Shown: positions 21,530 to 31,261, numbered from the stretch's first letter. The stretch: DNA of 64,000 nucleotides from Isoalcanivorax pacificus W11-5 (GCF_000299335.2 NZ_CP004387.1:620001-684000); one strand, 5' to 3'. The notes: generated by a model from the letters alone, not told the origin. Made by a program: numbers and translations.

Positions 21530-22560
21530 TGACGGCCCGGGTTGCTGTCGGCCTTGAGCTGTTCCAGGGAATCCATCACACGCCGGGTGCGGTCGAGTTT
21601 CTTGGCCAACTCGGCATCGTCGGGCATCAAAGGCGCCACATCCTGCCAGAGCTGATACGCCCCCGCATAATCCCCGCGCGCATAGCGTGCGTCCCCTTCT
21701 GCGTTGTCACGGACGAAACGCTCGCGGCACAGCCGCTCCACGGTTTCATGCTCCGCCTCCAGGTGGCCGCGCTGGCGATGTTCGCGAATATAGTGGCGGG
21801 CGGATACCAGATCAGGCACCGCCTGGCTGTTGCGATAACGCGCCAGCCTGGTACGTGCTTCCTCGCGCAATGTCTCGGAGCGGTTCTCGCGGGCGCGCTG
21901 ATGGGCGTTGCTGAGCCGGGATTCGGCCTGTGCCAGCGCCGGGTGTGTTGCGTACTGGTCATCCAGTGAGGCAGCGGCGCGCAATGCCTGGCGCGCCAGC
22001 CGCCAGTTCTGCTGCCCGGCATGCCATTCACCGAGCGCCACCAGTTCATCCCGTACTTCGGCTTCGCGTCGGGTGAGCCGTGCGCTCAGCGCGCGGGCCG
22101 ACGGGTCGGCGTAGCGCGCAAGCTTGTCCAGTGCGGCGCGCTGGCTGTGCAGCCACTGCGCTTCATCGGCGAATAATTCGGTACGCAGCGCCACCAGCGA
22201 GGCCAACTGTTGCTGATCCAGTTCCGAGCGTGCACGGGGCAGCGGTTCGCCGTAGGGCCATTGCTGGATCGCCTGGTCCAGCGTGCCCAGCGCCTGCTGC
22301 CAGTCGCCATCGCCGGCCAGGCGCTGGGCCTGGCGAATGCTGTCGCGTTCAAACCGGACGATCGCTTCGCGAGCGGCGCGCATGCGGGCCTGCAGTGCCT
22401 CCGGGGCATCGTCGCCCTGCCGCTGCATCACCTGCCAGGCGGCGCCGTAGTCGCCGGCGGCCAGGGCGGCATCCAGCGTCGTCACCGGATCTTGCGGTGG
22501 GCGCAACGTCTGGCAGGCCGTCAGGGTCAGTATCAATAACAGGGGTAAGGCAACGCGCAT
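21514..22560 (-). CDS. Predicted lipoprotein with helical repeats
   Basis: A 348-residue protein. The signal peptide ends in the lipobox LTAC (Cys16), so it is probably membrane-anchored. The rest is alanine/arginine/leucine-rich and helical, with repeated patterns such as ALAAGDYGAAWQVMQRQ and ARYARGDYAGAYQLWQDVAP, which look like TPR-type helices. I do not recognise a specific family. It lies 45 nt downstream of the cyclase gene on the same strand, so the two are probably an operon. The final residues GTSE and the stop are encoded by a mobile-element end. Confidence 0.8.
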   Translation of the reverse strand: MRVALPLLLILTLTACQTLRPPQDPVTTLDAALAAGDYGAAWQVMQRQGDDAPEALQARMRAAREAIVRFERDSIRQAQRLAGDGDWQQALGTLDQAIQQWPYGEPLPRARSELDQQQLASLVALRTELFADEAQWLHSQRAALDKLARYADPSARALSARLTRREAEVRDELVALGEWHAGQQNWRLARQALRAAASLDDQYATHPALAQAESRLSNAHQRARENRSETLREEARTRLARYRNSQAVPDLVSARHYIREHRQRGHLEAEHETVERLCRERFVRDNAEGDARYARGDYAGAYQLWQDVAPLMPDDAELAKKLDRTRRVMDSLEQLKADSNPGRQGTSE

Positions 22561-22605
22561 GGGCTGATCTCGGGTACTGTCACAGTAGCGTGCCGTAGCG
22601 GGTGG

Positions 22606-24129
22606 CTACGGGTGGCCACCGGCCTCGCGGGCAGGCGGCCAGGCGGCCGGCGCATCTTCGCCGTGGGCGCTGAGAAAACGGGCGATCCGCTGTTCCATCA
22701 GCGTTTCAGACTGGGCGTGCACACCTTCGACGCGATAGGTCAGTACCGGGTCGCTCTTGCCGCGCACGCGCATGGTGCCGGCCACCGTGCTGCGCAGCCT
22801 CGATGAGATGTTCGGGTCGCGCACCAGCGCGTCGGCGATGATGATCTCGCCGGCACCGGCCATGTTCGACAGGCGAGAGGCCAGGTTCACTGCATCGCCG
22901 ACCACGGTGTACTGCATGCGATTCTGCGAGCCGAGATTGCCGGCCAGCATGGTGCCGGCGTTGATGCCGATGCGGAACTCCACCGTCACCCGCCCCTGGG
23001 CGCGGCGCTGTTCGTTGATGCGCAGGATCAGGCGCTGGATCATCACCGCGCAGCACAGGGCATGGTACAGGTGCTCGCTGTCTTTTTCCGGCACACCGAA
23101 CACCAGCATGGCGCAGTCGCCCATGTATTTGTCGATGGTGCCGCGATAGAAATCGGCAGCGCAGTTGATCGCGTTGAAATAACAGTTCAGCAGCTCGGCC
23201 ACTGCGTCCGGTGCCAGCCGCTCGGACAGCCGGGTGAAGCCGACGATATCGGCGAACAGTACGGACGCTTCGACTTCACGGCCACCCAGCTGCACCTCGC
23301 CGATGTCCGCCATCATCTGCTGTGCCACGCGCGGACTGACGAAGCGTGACAGCACGCGTTCTACCTGATCTTTTTCCAGCAGGCCGTGGGCCATGCTGTT
23401 GTAGGCGGCGATCAACTGGCCGATTTCATCGTTGCCGGCGTTGCGCAGTCGATAGTTGAGATCGCCGGCACGGATCGCCGAGGTGGCGGCGACCAGGTCG
23501 TGCAGCGGCTGCGCCAGCCGACGGCTGATCCAGAAGGCGAGAATGATCGCCACCAGGCCCATCAGCAGCGTGGCGGTGACCATGGTGCGGCGTGCCTGTG
23601 CCTGGGCGGCGGCGATGTCGGTGCCGGACAGTGTCACGGCCACATAGCCGGCGGTGTGCTGCTCGGCGGTGATCGGGGCGAAATAGGTGGTCATGGGGGC
23701 GCCATCGTGGTGCCAGTGGCGCACCGGGCCGCTGATGGTGGGCACGGCCTCCGCTGGCAGCAGGCCGGCCTGTTCCAGCGGTCGCAGGTCGCGGCTGAAC
23801 AGGGCCGCGCCGGCCAGGTTTTCGCTGGTGCCGAGATTATGGATCAGGATTTTCAGCGTGAAGGTGTCATCCGCCAGCAGCGGCTCGCGGGCGCTGTCGG
23901 CCAGCTGGCCGGCCACGGTCTGGCCGAAACGGTCCGCCTGGGACTGCATGTCGGTGAGCTGGTTGCTGAGGATGATCGAGCCGAGCACCGTCATGCCCAG
24001 CAGCACCAGGGCCGAGAAGGTCAGGCCCAGCTTCCAGGCCACCGGCAGGTAGTCCGGCAGCCACGGGCGTACCGTGTCCGCCAGGGGGCGGAAGACGTGG
24101 CCCAGAGTGTTGCGCCATTGCCGGCTCAC
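22606..24129 (-). CDS. Membrane-bound class III adenylate/guanylate cyclase
   Basis: A 507-residue protein from a GTG start at 24129 (GAGG upstream); the frame stays open further back, but without protein-like sequence. Two transmembrane segments (LGLTFSALVLLGMTVLGSII and TLLMGLVAIILAFWIS) flank a periplasmic sensor domain of about 150 residues. A HAMP domain follows. The C-terminal catalytic domain has the metal-binding FADIVGFTRLSERL, DKYMGDCAMLVFG and VVGDAVNLASRL. It makes cyclic nucleotide in response to an unknown periplasmic signal. It lies near the FHA gene and upstream of the helical lipoprotein. Confidence 0.9.
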   Translation of the reverse strand: MSRQWRNTLGHVFRPLADTVRPWLPDYLPVAWKLGLTFSALVLLGMTVLGSIILSNQLTDMQSQADRFGQTVAGQLADSAREPLLADDTFTLKILIHNLGTSENLAGAALFSRDLRPLEQAGLLPAEAVPTISGPVRHWHHDGAPMTTYFAPITAEQHTAGYVAVTLSGTDIAAAQAQARRTMVTATLLMGLVAIILAFWISRRLAQPLHDLVAATSAIRAGDLNYRLRNAGNDEIGQLIAAYNSMAHGLLEKDQVERVLSRFVSPRVAQQMMADIGEVQLGGREVEASVLFADIVGFTRLSERLAPDAVAELLNCYFNAINCAADFYRGTIDKYMGDCAMLVFGVPEKDSEHLYHALCCAVMIQRLILRINEQRRAQGRVTVEFRIGINAGTMLAGNLGSQNRMQYTVVGDAVNLASRLSNMAGAGEIIIADALVRDPNISSRLRSTVAGTMRVRGKSDPVLTYRVEGVHAQSETLMEQRIARFLSAHGEDAPAAWPPAREAGGHP

Positions 24130-24254
24130 GGTCAGTGGATCCTCGGTGGTACGACGGGGCGGACCGGCCCCTGCGGGCCGGTTTTCAGCGCACAACCATA
24201 GCATTTTGTGAAGGCACGGCGACAGCGGCGGCGACGGCCGCCTCCTGTGGCGGT

Positions 24255-25235
24255 TCAGACGGCCAGCGGCAGGCCGTGGTCGCGCCGGTCGGTGAGGATC
24301 TCGAACGCCGCCCGGTGGGCGCTGTAGAGCGACAGGGGCGGCGCGCCCGGCTGTTCCAGCGTGACGGTGCAACTGGCGATCTTGCTGTTGAGGCAGGTTT
24401 TACTGCCGGCGGGCGGGTTGTAGTAGGTCAGTGCCGTGAAATGACTGGCCGGCGCGTGCAGGTGCACGGTCAACTGGCGGCCCTGATGACGGGTGCGGAA
24501 CGACCAGTCAAAGAAATGGTACTGCTCGGTGGCACGCAGCGCGGTGCTGATACGGTTGAAGTACAGGGTGTCATCACCCAGCCGCAGGCACGCGATGGTC
24601 AGCCAGGGCGAATGGAGCGGGCCGAGCCTGACGCGTGCGGTGATACATTCCAGAAAGGCGTCTTCCCGGTTGTCGAAGCCGGCCACCTGCCCCCAGGCGT
24701 ACTGGTCGGTGTGCTGGCGGCCCCAGTTGTGGTTCTCGCTGCCGGGCCAGTCCGTGATCTCGAACGGTTCGCCGTCCACCTCGAAGCGGCCGCTGAAATG
24801 CACCTGGGGCCGGCTCACCAGTGCTTTCGCCTTGGGCAGCCTGGTCCGATAGAGATTTTCCGGCAGCAACAACAGCGGGGCGCCGCCGTCGCCATAACGC
24901 AGGTCCCATTGCAGGGTATGGCCGGCATGGCGGGCGCTGCCGCTGAGCCTGTGGCTGGCCAGTGACGCGGTGGGCAGTTGGACCAGCATCTGCTCGCGGT
25001 CGAAATGGCAGGTGTCGAGGGGGAATTCGTTTTTCACGGCAACAACCTGATCACGGCCCGCATCGAACCAGATGGCCCACAATTCGCCCAGGGCGGGCCG
25101 GTCATCCGCCGGTACAAACAGCGTATAGCGAATCCAGAACGCCTGGGGCTTGTGCGGATGGTTGGCGCGCAGGAACCAGGATTCATAGTGGCCGCCGCTG
25201 CCCCCGTACTGACTGCCGTGATAGGGGATCATCAC
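24255..25235 (-). CDS. Lipocalin-like (CrtC/tocopherol-cyclase-like) protein
   Basis: A 326-residue protein without a signal peptide. It is rich in aromatic and beta-strand patterns. The motif GSENHNWGRQHTDQYAWGQV and the opening YHGSQYGGSGGHYESWFLRA resemble the two-lipocalin-domain fold of CrtC/tocopherol-cyclase-type proteins, which act on hydrophobic substrates; this is a pattern judgement with moderate confidence. Its ATG overlaps the stop of the upstream 148-residue gene (25232-25235), so it is translationally coupled. The operon order is GMC oxidoreductase - 148 aa - this gene, suggesting a shared lipid or terpenoid substrate. Confidence 0.55.
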   Translation of the reverse strand: MMIPYHGSQYGGSGGHYESWFLRANHPHKPQAFWIRYTLFVPADDRPALGELWAIWFDAGRDQVVAVKNEFPLDTCHFDREQMLVQLPTASLASHRLSGSARHAGHTLQWDLRYGDGGAPLLLLPENLYRTRLPKAKALVSRPQVHFSGRFEVDGEPFEITDWPGSENHNWGRQHTDQYAWGQVAGFDNREDAFLECITARVRLGPLHSPWLTIACLRLGDDTLYFNRISTALRATEQYHFFDWSFRTRHQGRQLTVHLHAPASHFTALTYYNPPAGSKTCLNSKIASCTVTLEQPGAPPLSLYSAHRAAFEILTDRRDHGLPLAV

Positions 25236-25678
25236 AAGACCTCCGCGTCGTGGTAGGCCCGCTCTTCGCGCACCAGGCGCAGCGAGCGGAACAGGAACAG
25301 CAGGATCGGTTCACGATAGGCCACTTCTGCCTGGCCGATGGCCTCGCCCTGGCGGTAGAGCGTCAGCGGGCAGGTGATCAGCGAACGGATCAGGCCGCCG
25401 CGACCGTAGGTCTTGTGGCCGATGGCTTCCAGCGGGCCCAGTTCGGGGTGTTCGAAGGCGACGCGATAATGTGGCCCGGTCAGGCGGATGGTCAGTTCCC
25501 CGTGGCAGGCCAGGTGCAGATCCCCCAGCCGCAACTGGCCACGAAACGGGCGGGGCACGGTGAGGCTGAAAATACGCGTGGTAAAGGCGCGCAGTGAGAA
25601 CGCGAACGGCTGCGGCGCGTCGCCGTCGAGTGTCAGCGTGCCACGCATGGTTTCACACAACAGCAGGCCGATGGCCAT
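25232..25678 (-). CDS. Conserved-looking protein of unknown function in GMC operon
   Basis: A 148-residue protein that I do not recognise. It has no signal peptide. The sequence alternates short beta-strand patterns (RGTLTLDGDAPQPFAFSLRA) with a basic, hydrophobic C-terminal part (EPILLFLFRSLRLVREERA). It begins 2 nt after the GMC oxidoreductase stop and overlaps the next gene by 4 nt. This tight coupling on both sides is the best evidence that it is real and works with those proteins. Confidence 0.7.
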   Translation of the reverse strand: MAIGLLLCETMRGTLTLDGDAPQPFAFSLRAFTTRIFSLTVPRPFRGQLRLGDLHLACHGELTIRLTGPHYRVAFEHPELGPLEAIGHKTYGRGGLIRSLITCPLTLYRQGEAIGQAEVAYREPILLFLFRSLRLVREERAYHDAEVL

Positions 25679-25680
25679 GG

Positions 25681-27621
25681 TCAGGCTCCTTGCTCAAGTA
25701 AGGTGTCCGCCAGCCGCGCGGCGGCGCGGCTGGCGAGGGTCATCAGCGTCACCTGCGGGTTGGCGCCGAGGCTGGTGGGTGGGTTGCTGCCGTCCATCAC
25801 GTACAGCCCCTGCCAGCCATGGACGCGGTGATCCGGATCGCATACGCCCTGTGCCGGGTCGGCGGCCAGCCGGGCGGTACCGAGTGGGTGGTACGCGCTC
25901 ATCAGAAAATCGCGCGGGCGGTGACGCCGGGCCATGAAAGCCTCCAGTTCCCGGGTGTTGCGCACGGTGATCAGCCGGCGGGTGCCGGGCAGCAGCACTT
26001 CTTCGGCGCCGGCGGCCAGGTAAATCCGCGCCAGCGTATCGATGCCGCGCAGGAACAGCGCGAAATCGGTGTCGTTCATGTGATAGCTGATCCACGGCAG
26101 GTCGCGATGTGGGCCACGCCGCACGCGGCCTTCGCTGGTATCGCGGATCATGAAGCCGAAATAGGCGGTATGCGGATAGCGCTCGGTGAAGCGCACAAAC
26201 TGCTCGCCATATAACGTGTTGAGCAGGCCGTGCCCGGCGAACGGCACAGTGCCGCCTTCGAACATCAGGCCCTCGTCAGCGAAATCCTGGATGCCGAAAC
26301 CCTGCGGAATGGTGCGGCCGTTACGCAATGCAGTCTCGGGGAACACGGCATTGACCACACCACAGGGGTGCAGCGTCAGATGCCGCCCCAGATGCGGATT
26401 GCGCACGCCGTTGTCGCGCAGGAACCGTGGTGTCATGAGCGAGCCCATGGCCACCACCGTGGCACGGGCGTTGACGCGCAGGCGCACGGTGCGGCCATCG
26501 GCACCACGCCCTTCGGCTTCGATGCCACGCCCGTGCTGACCGTCGCGCAGCAACCGCCGTGCACGCAGGCCGGTGAACAGAAAAGCGCCGCGTTCCAGCG
26601 CACGGGGCATGTAGCTGACATTGGTGGATTGCTTGGCATCGGTGGGGCAGCCGAACTGGCACAGGCCCTGACCATCGCAGCCTGCCGCGTTGCGTTGCAG
26701 GGCATGCAATTGTTCCAGGCCCAGTGCGCGGGCGCCCTGTTCGATGATATTGCCGATCGGGCCAACATGGCGCCGCTCGGCACGCTGCACACGCAGCATG
26801 GTTTCCACCCCCTCGAACCACGGGGCCAGTGTGGCGTCATCAAGGTCGGTCAGCCCGAACTCTTCGCGCCAGCGTTTCAGTACCGGTGCCGGCGTGCGCA
26901 TGCAGGTGCCGGAATTGATGGTAGTGGTGCCGCCGACATTGCGGCCGATGGGCACTGGAATGAGCGCGTTGCCCAGCGCGGTGGTGGCGCCGAACCCCCG
27001 GTACAGCCGGCGGATCATGTCCGGAAGGTCGCCGTTGAAGTGACGCCGGTCATGCCAGTCACCTTCCTCGACCACCACCACCGCCAGGCCACGGCTGGCC
27101 AGTTCATAGGCCGCCGCCGCGCCCCCGGCGCCGGTGCCGATGACCACCACGTCGGCGTCCAGGGTCTGGTCTTCTTCAAGCTCTGCGGCGCGGGTGATCT
27201 GCTGTTGCCAGCGGAACGTTTCGATCTGTTCCGGTACCTGGATGCGGGGCACCCCCATGCGCGCCGCGCGCTCGCTGTCGAGCACATAGGCGGCGCGGAA
27301 CGGCAGGCTCACCAGCCGCAGCAGCAGGCCACTGATCAGCGTGGGGGCCAGTGCGTCCAGCAGGGCGCGGCGCGGGGCCACGGCAGCGCGGCTGAAGCGC
27401 GAGCCAAGCTGCCGCAGCCCCCGCCATTCCAGCCAGCCGAGCCCGAGCGACAGCAGGCCACGCAGCAATGGCCGGCCTGCCACATAGCCCGCCACCTGCG
27501 TTGCCAGGGCCGTGGCGTCGGGGGCGGGCAGCGTTTCGCCGGCAGGGAACATCGCCTCGGCGAAGGCCACTGACACAGGGCCGGGGTGGTCCGCGCGGGC
27601 GGAATCGGTTAATTCAGTCAT
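25681..27621 (-). CDS. GMC-family FAD-dependent oxidoreductase (alcohol oxidase-like)
   Basis: A 646-residue protein. The FAD-binding Rossmann motif is VVVIGTGAGGAAAAYELASR, preceded by about 150 residues with a hydrophobic patch (ALAPTLISGLLLRLVSLP) that may associate with membrane. A cysteine-containing segment CQFGCPTDAKQSTNVSYMP and the C-terminal catalytic region YHPLGTARL...NPPTSLGANPQVTLM are typical of long-chain alcohol or sterol oxidases in the GMC group. The start is the ATG at 27621; the frame runs on to 28800, but that part is antisense to the acylase gene. Probable role: oxidation of a long-chain alcohol or sterol. First gene of a three-gene operon. Confidence 0.85.
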   Translation of the reverse strand: MTELTDSARADHPGPVSVAFAEAMFPAGETLPAPDATALATQVAGYVAGRPLLRGLLSLGLGWLEWRGLRQLGSRFSRAAVAPRRALLDALAPTLISGLLLRLVSLPFRAAYVLDSERAARMGVPRIQVPEQIETFRWQQQITRAAELEEDQTLDADVVVIGTGAGGAAAAYELASRGLAVVVVEEGDWHDRRHFNGDLPDMIRRLYRGFGATTALGNALIPVPIGRNVGGTTTINSGTCMRTPAPVLKRWREEFGLTDLDDATLAPWFEGVETMLRVQRAERRHVGPIGNIIEQGARALGLEQLHALQRNAAGCDGQGLCQFGCPTDAKQSTNVSYMPRALERGAFLFTGLRARRLLRDGQHGRGIEAEGRGADGRTVRLRVNARATVVAMGSLMTPRFLRDNGVRNPHLGRHLTLHPCGVVNAVFPETALRNGRTIPQGFGIQDFADEGLMFEGGTVPFAGHGLLNTLYGEQFVRFTERYPHTAYFGFMIRDTSEGRVRRGPHRDLPWISYHMNDTDFALFLRGIDTLARIYLAAGAEEVLLPGTRRLITVRNTRELEAFMARRHRPRDFLMSAYHPLGTARLAADPAQGVCDPDHRVHGWQGLYVMDGSNPPTSLGANPQVTLMTLASRAAARLADTLLEQGA

Positions 27622-27772
27622 GCGGGCATGCTGGCACAGCCGCAGCAGGCAGGCTTGACCCTGCCCGCAACGCGCCATGCAGGATGGGACAAACGCACCG
27701 GGCGATATTGGCACCCTTGTACGTGCCCCATAGCATGCCGGGCGACAATACCCATTGGACAGGGAGAAGGGC

Positions 27773-30319
27773 ATGCGGCACTGGATCAGGGCACTGTTGC
27801 TGGGCGGGCTGGCGTTGGCCACCACCGGCTGTATGGAAGGCTGGCTGGACAAGTGGCTGGCGGCGTCTGTCGATCCGCAGACCGGCACCCTGCACGTCGA
27901 GGGGCTGGCGGCGCCGGTGACGATCGGTCGCGATGCACTGGGTATTCCGCTGGTAGAAGCGGAATCATTTGAAGACCTGGCCTTTGCGACCGGCTGGGTG
28001 ATGGCCGAGGACCGCCTCTCGCAGATGGTCGGCTTCACCATGGCGGCGCAGGGCCGGCTGGCAGAAATGGCGGGCGAGGTGGCCTTGCCGATGGACCTGT
28101 ACAGCCGCACCCTCGGGTTGCGCCGGATTTCCGAGCAGCAACTGGCCGCCGGCAGTGACGAACTGACCTTCCTGCTGCAGCGTTTCAGCGACGGCGTGAA
28201 TGCCTGGCTGGTGGCGCATGAAGATCGCATGCCGCTGGATTTTCGCCTCGGCAGTTTCCGGCCGGAACCCTGGGCGCCGATCAATTCAGTGGATGTGTTC
28301 ACCATGATCAACCTCGGGCTGGGGGTGAACCTGCACGAGGAGATCATGGCGCTGAACCTGGCCGACCGTGTCGGCACGGACAGGCTGCCCTGGCTGGTGC
28401 CGGTGTATCCGGATGAACCACTGTCCTTTGCAGAAGCCGCGAAATTAAATGACCTGCCGTTACCGGCGCTGGCCAAGCAGGCCCAGGCGCTGGATGCCGC
28501 ACGCGACGGTTTCGAGCGGTTGCTGATGCCGCAAGGCCTGGCGGCCAGCAATAACTGGGTGGTGGCGCCATCGCACAGCACGACCGGCCACAGCCTGCTG
28601 GCCAACGACACACACCTGCTGATCAGCCAGCCACCGATGTGGATGCTGCTGCACCAGAAAACCCCGGGCATCCAGGTGGCGGGTGTGGCCGCTGCCGGCA
28701 TGCCGGTGCCGGTGATCGGCTTCAATGGCAACGTGGCCTGGGGTGCGACCATGGTGATGGCCGATGCGCAGGACCTGTTTCTGGAACAACTGCGGGACAT
28801 CGATGGCCAGTTGCACTATCTGGCCGATGGCGAGTGGCTGCCGGTAACCGAGCGTGAGGAAGTGTTCAAGGTGCAGGGCGGTGATACCGTGACGCACACG
28901 GTGCGCAGCACGCGCCATGGTCCGCTGCTGGAAAGTGTGCTGAATGCACCGCCGATATCGCCGGTTGTTCCGCCGCGGCTGGCGGACAGCATGGCGCGCT
29001 ATGGCCTGGCGTTCTCCTGGACAGCGTCCCAGGCGGACACCACCATGGATGCCATGTTTGCGCTCGGGCGTTCGCAATCCCTGGCCGAAGCACGTGAACA
29101 TATTCGCGGCGTGCGCTTTATTCATCTGAATATGGTGATGGCGGACCAGGACGCCGCAGGCTGGCAGGTGACCGGTCGCTACCCGCAGCGCAAACAGGGC
29201 ACCGGGCAGTTCCCGTCGCCGGGCTGGGACGGCGTCTATGACTGGACCGGCTTTGCCGACTTCGACCAGCATCCGAATGACTTCACGCTGGAAAAAGGGT
29301 TTGTCGGTACCGCCAACCATCGTACGGTCGCGGCGGATTACCCGCTGCTGCTGAGCCGGTCCTGGTTCTACCCCCAGCGGGGTGACCGGATCAATCAGCT
29401 GTTGTCTGCCAAGGCGAAACACAGTGCCGAAGACATGGTGGCCATGCAGGCGGACCGGTTTGACCGTTTCGTACCCGCTTTGCAGGCGGTGCTGTCGGAT
29501 AACAGCGTCGCGCTGGCCACCGCCATCAATGCCTTGCCGTCCGCGCGGCAGGCGCCTGCCCGGCAGGCGCTGGCCATGCTGGACAATTTCGACGGGGTAA
29601 TGCTTGAAGACAGCGCTGCCGCCGCGCTGTACGGCGTCTTCTTTCACCTCGCCGCGCGCAATATCTTCCTCGACGAACTGGGGCCGGAAGACGGCCCGGT
29701 CTGGCAGTCCTTCACCCGCATGACGCTGCTGTCCTATTCCGCGCCGCAGGATCATCTGCTGCAACGCGAAGACAGCCCGTTCTGGGATAACGCTGGCACC
29801 CCGGAAACAGAAACCAAGTGGGACATTTTTGCGCAGACGCTGGCGGACGCGTGGGCCTTCAATACTCAGGCACTGGGCGATGATCCGGCCCAATGGGCCT
29901 GGGGCGACCTGCATACGTATGAATGGAAAACCGCCGCCAGCCAGATGAAGCCCTGGTTGCCCCGTGTGCAGCGCTGGGCCATCAGTGCGATGGAAGGATA
30001 CCTCAATCGCGGGCCTTACCCGGCCGGTGGCAACCACAACACGCTGAACGTGGCCGGCGCCATGATCGGTCGTGATTTCGATGTGCATTCGATTCCGGCG
30101 ATGAGGATGGTGGTGGATTTTGCCGCCGACGAGCCGTTGCAACTGGTCAACAGTGGCGGCCAGAGCGGCAACCCCGCCAGCCCGCATTATGACGATGGTA
30201 TCGATGTGTGGCTGGGCTGGGGCAATCGGACGTTGCCGTTCTCCGAGGCAGGGCGCGCTGCGCACTATGCCCAGCGCCTGACCCTGACGCCGTCAGAAGC
30301 GCCGGCGGCGACGCCGTAG
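27773..30319 (+). CDS. Penicillin acylase-family lipoprotein
   Basis: An 848-residue Ntn-hydrolase. The signal peptide ends in a lipobox (LATTGC, Cys20). The autoprocessing site and catalytic serine are at AASNNWVVAPSHS (Ser259), preceded by the alpha-chain part, and the beta chain follows. A large precursor of this size is usual. Members include penicillin G acylase and acyl-homoserine-lactone acylases, so the substrate could be an amide with a fatty acyl chain, but specificity cannot be read here. AGGGAG at 27761-27766 supports the ATG at 27773 over an upstream TTG. It overlaps the convergent SDR gene by 27 nt. Confidence 0.9.
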   Translation: MRHWIRALLLGGLALATTGCMEGWLDKWLAASVDPQTGTLHVEGLAAPVTIGRDALGIPLVEAESFEDLAFATGWVMAEDRLSQMVGFTMAAQGRLAEMAGEVALPMDLYSRTLGLRRISEQQLAAGSDELTFLLQRFSDGVNAWLVAHEDRMPLDFRLGSFRPEPWAPINSVDVFTMINLGLGVNLHEEIMALNLADRVGTDRLPWLVPVYPDEPLSFAEAAKLNDLPLPALAKQAQALDAARDGFERLLMPQGLAASNNWVVAPSHSTTGHSLLANDTHLLISQPPMWMLLHQKTPGIQVAGVAAAGMPVPVIGFNGNVAWGATMVMADAQDLFLEQLRDIDGQLHYLADGEWLPVTEREEVFKVQGGDTVTHTVRSTRHGPLLESVLNAPPISPVVPPRLADSMARYGLAFSWTASQADTTMDAMFALGRSQSLAEAREHIRGVRFIHLNMVMADQDAAGWQVTGRYPQRKQGTGQFPSPGWDGVYDWTGFADFDQHPNDFTLEKGFVGTANHRTVAADYPLLLSRSWFYPQRGDRINQLLSAKAKHSAEDMVAMQADRFDRFVPALQAVLSDNSVALATAINALPSARQAPARQALAMLDNFDGVMLEDSAAAALYGVFFHLAARNIFLDELGPEDGPVWQSFTRMTLLSYSAPQDHLLQREDSPFWDNAGTPETETKWDIFAQTLADAWAFNTQALGDDPAQWAWGDLHTYEWKTAASQMKPWLPRVQRWAISAMEGYLNRGPYPAGGNHNTLNVAGAMIGRDFDVHSIPAMRMVVDFAADEPLQLVNSGGQSGNPASPHYDDGIDVWLGWGNRTLPFSEAGRAAHYAQRLTLTPSEAPAATP

Positions 30320-31261
30320 TGGCCTGACGTTATCGCGATAATCCTGCGGTGGCGGCAAGACCTTGCCGCGCGCCGCCGCAGATTCCGGCGTCACCTGATA
30401 GGCCAGGTTGACCATCGCCTCTGACAGCGTCGGCAGCACGGCATGTGCAGTCTGGGCAAAATAGGCGAACGGGCTGGCCACCCGTTTCTGTCGCGTGATG
30501 ATCGCGCGGCAGATCTGGTCCACGGCCTGCTCCGGCGAAATGGCCGGCGTGTAGCGATAGATCTCGGTGGGCGCGATCATCGGTGTGCGCACCAGCGGGA
30601 AGTTCACCAGCGTAAAACGGATACGGCGGTGGCCGAGTTCATTGGCGGCTGCCTGGGTCCACATTTCCAGCGCCCCCTTTGACGCCAGGTAAGCGGAAAA
30701 CCGTGCGGGAATGGTCTGCATGCCCAGTGTGGAAACATTGATGACCTGCGCGCCGCCCTGTTCCACCATGCGCGGCAGCAGCGCCATGGTCAGCCGTATC
30801 GCACCAAAATAATTGAGCTGCATCGTGCGTTCAAAATCGTGAAAACGATTCAACGAATGCATCACCGGCCGGCGGATGGAACGGCCGGCGTTGTTCACCA
30901 GGATATCGATGCGTGGATGTTCGGCGAGGACCTCTGCGGCCATGCGCTCGCAGTCTTCCGGGTTGGCAATGTCGCAGGGGTAGGCGGTGGCACGCCCGCC
31001 GTGCTGTTCGATCAGGCTGACTACATTTTCCAGTTTCTCGGTGCTGCGTGCCGACAGCAGCACATGCGCGCCGGCGCGCGCCAGCCGGTGGGCCAGTGCT
31101 TCGCCGATACCGGTGCTGGCCCCGGTGACCAGTACCGTGCGGCCCTGCAGGCGCTGGCGCAGGTGATAGCCGGGGAACAGGCGGGCATCCAGGTTGCGCG
31201 CCAGTGAACCGGCCATCTCGGTGGCATACGGCAACAGGTTTGGCAATCGAAAGCGGGCCAC
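30293..31261 (-). CDS. Acr1-like short-chain dehydrogenase (putative fatty acyl reductase)
   Basis: A 322-residue SDR from a GTG start at 31261, chosen for its AGGAGG ribosome binding site 5 nt upstream. The NADPH motif is VLVTGASTGIGEALA, and the catalytic Tyr/Lys lies in FSAYLASKGALEM. The run NNAGRSIRRPVMHSLNRFHD, then FERTMQLNYFGA, and PLVRTPMIAPT near the C-terminus are shared with Acinetobacter Acr1 and with the C-terminal half of the fatty acyl-CoA reductase at 34284. That supports reduction of a fatty acyl thioester to aldehyde, as Acr1 does. It ends in an arginine-rich tail overlapping the acylase gene. Confidence 0.78.
   Translation of the reverse strand: MARFRLPNLLPYATEMAGSLARNLDARLFPGYHLRQRLQGRTVLVTGASTGIGEALAHRLARAGAHVLLSARSTEKLENVVSLIEQHGGRATAYPCDIANPEDCERMAAEVLAEHPRIDILVNNAGRSIRRPVMHSLNRFHDFERTMQLNYFGAIRLTMALLPRMVEQGGAQVINVSTLGMQTIPARFSAYLASKGALEMWTQAAANELGHRRIRFTLVNFPLVRTPMIAPTEIYRYTPAISPEQAVDQICRAIITRQKRVASPFAYFAQTAHAVLPTLSEAMVNLAYQVTPESAAARGKVLPPPQDYRDNVRPLRRRRRRF

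Noticed and set aside
27622-28800. N-terminal extension of the GMC oxidoreductase
   Set aside because: The frame stays open but is antisense to the acylase; the protein-like sequence begins at the ATG at 27621.
28460-30265. A 601-codon minus-strand open frame opposite the acylase gene
   Set aside because: Antisense to a clear Ntn-hydrolase with intact motifs; no domain is recognisable in it.
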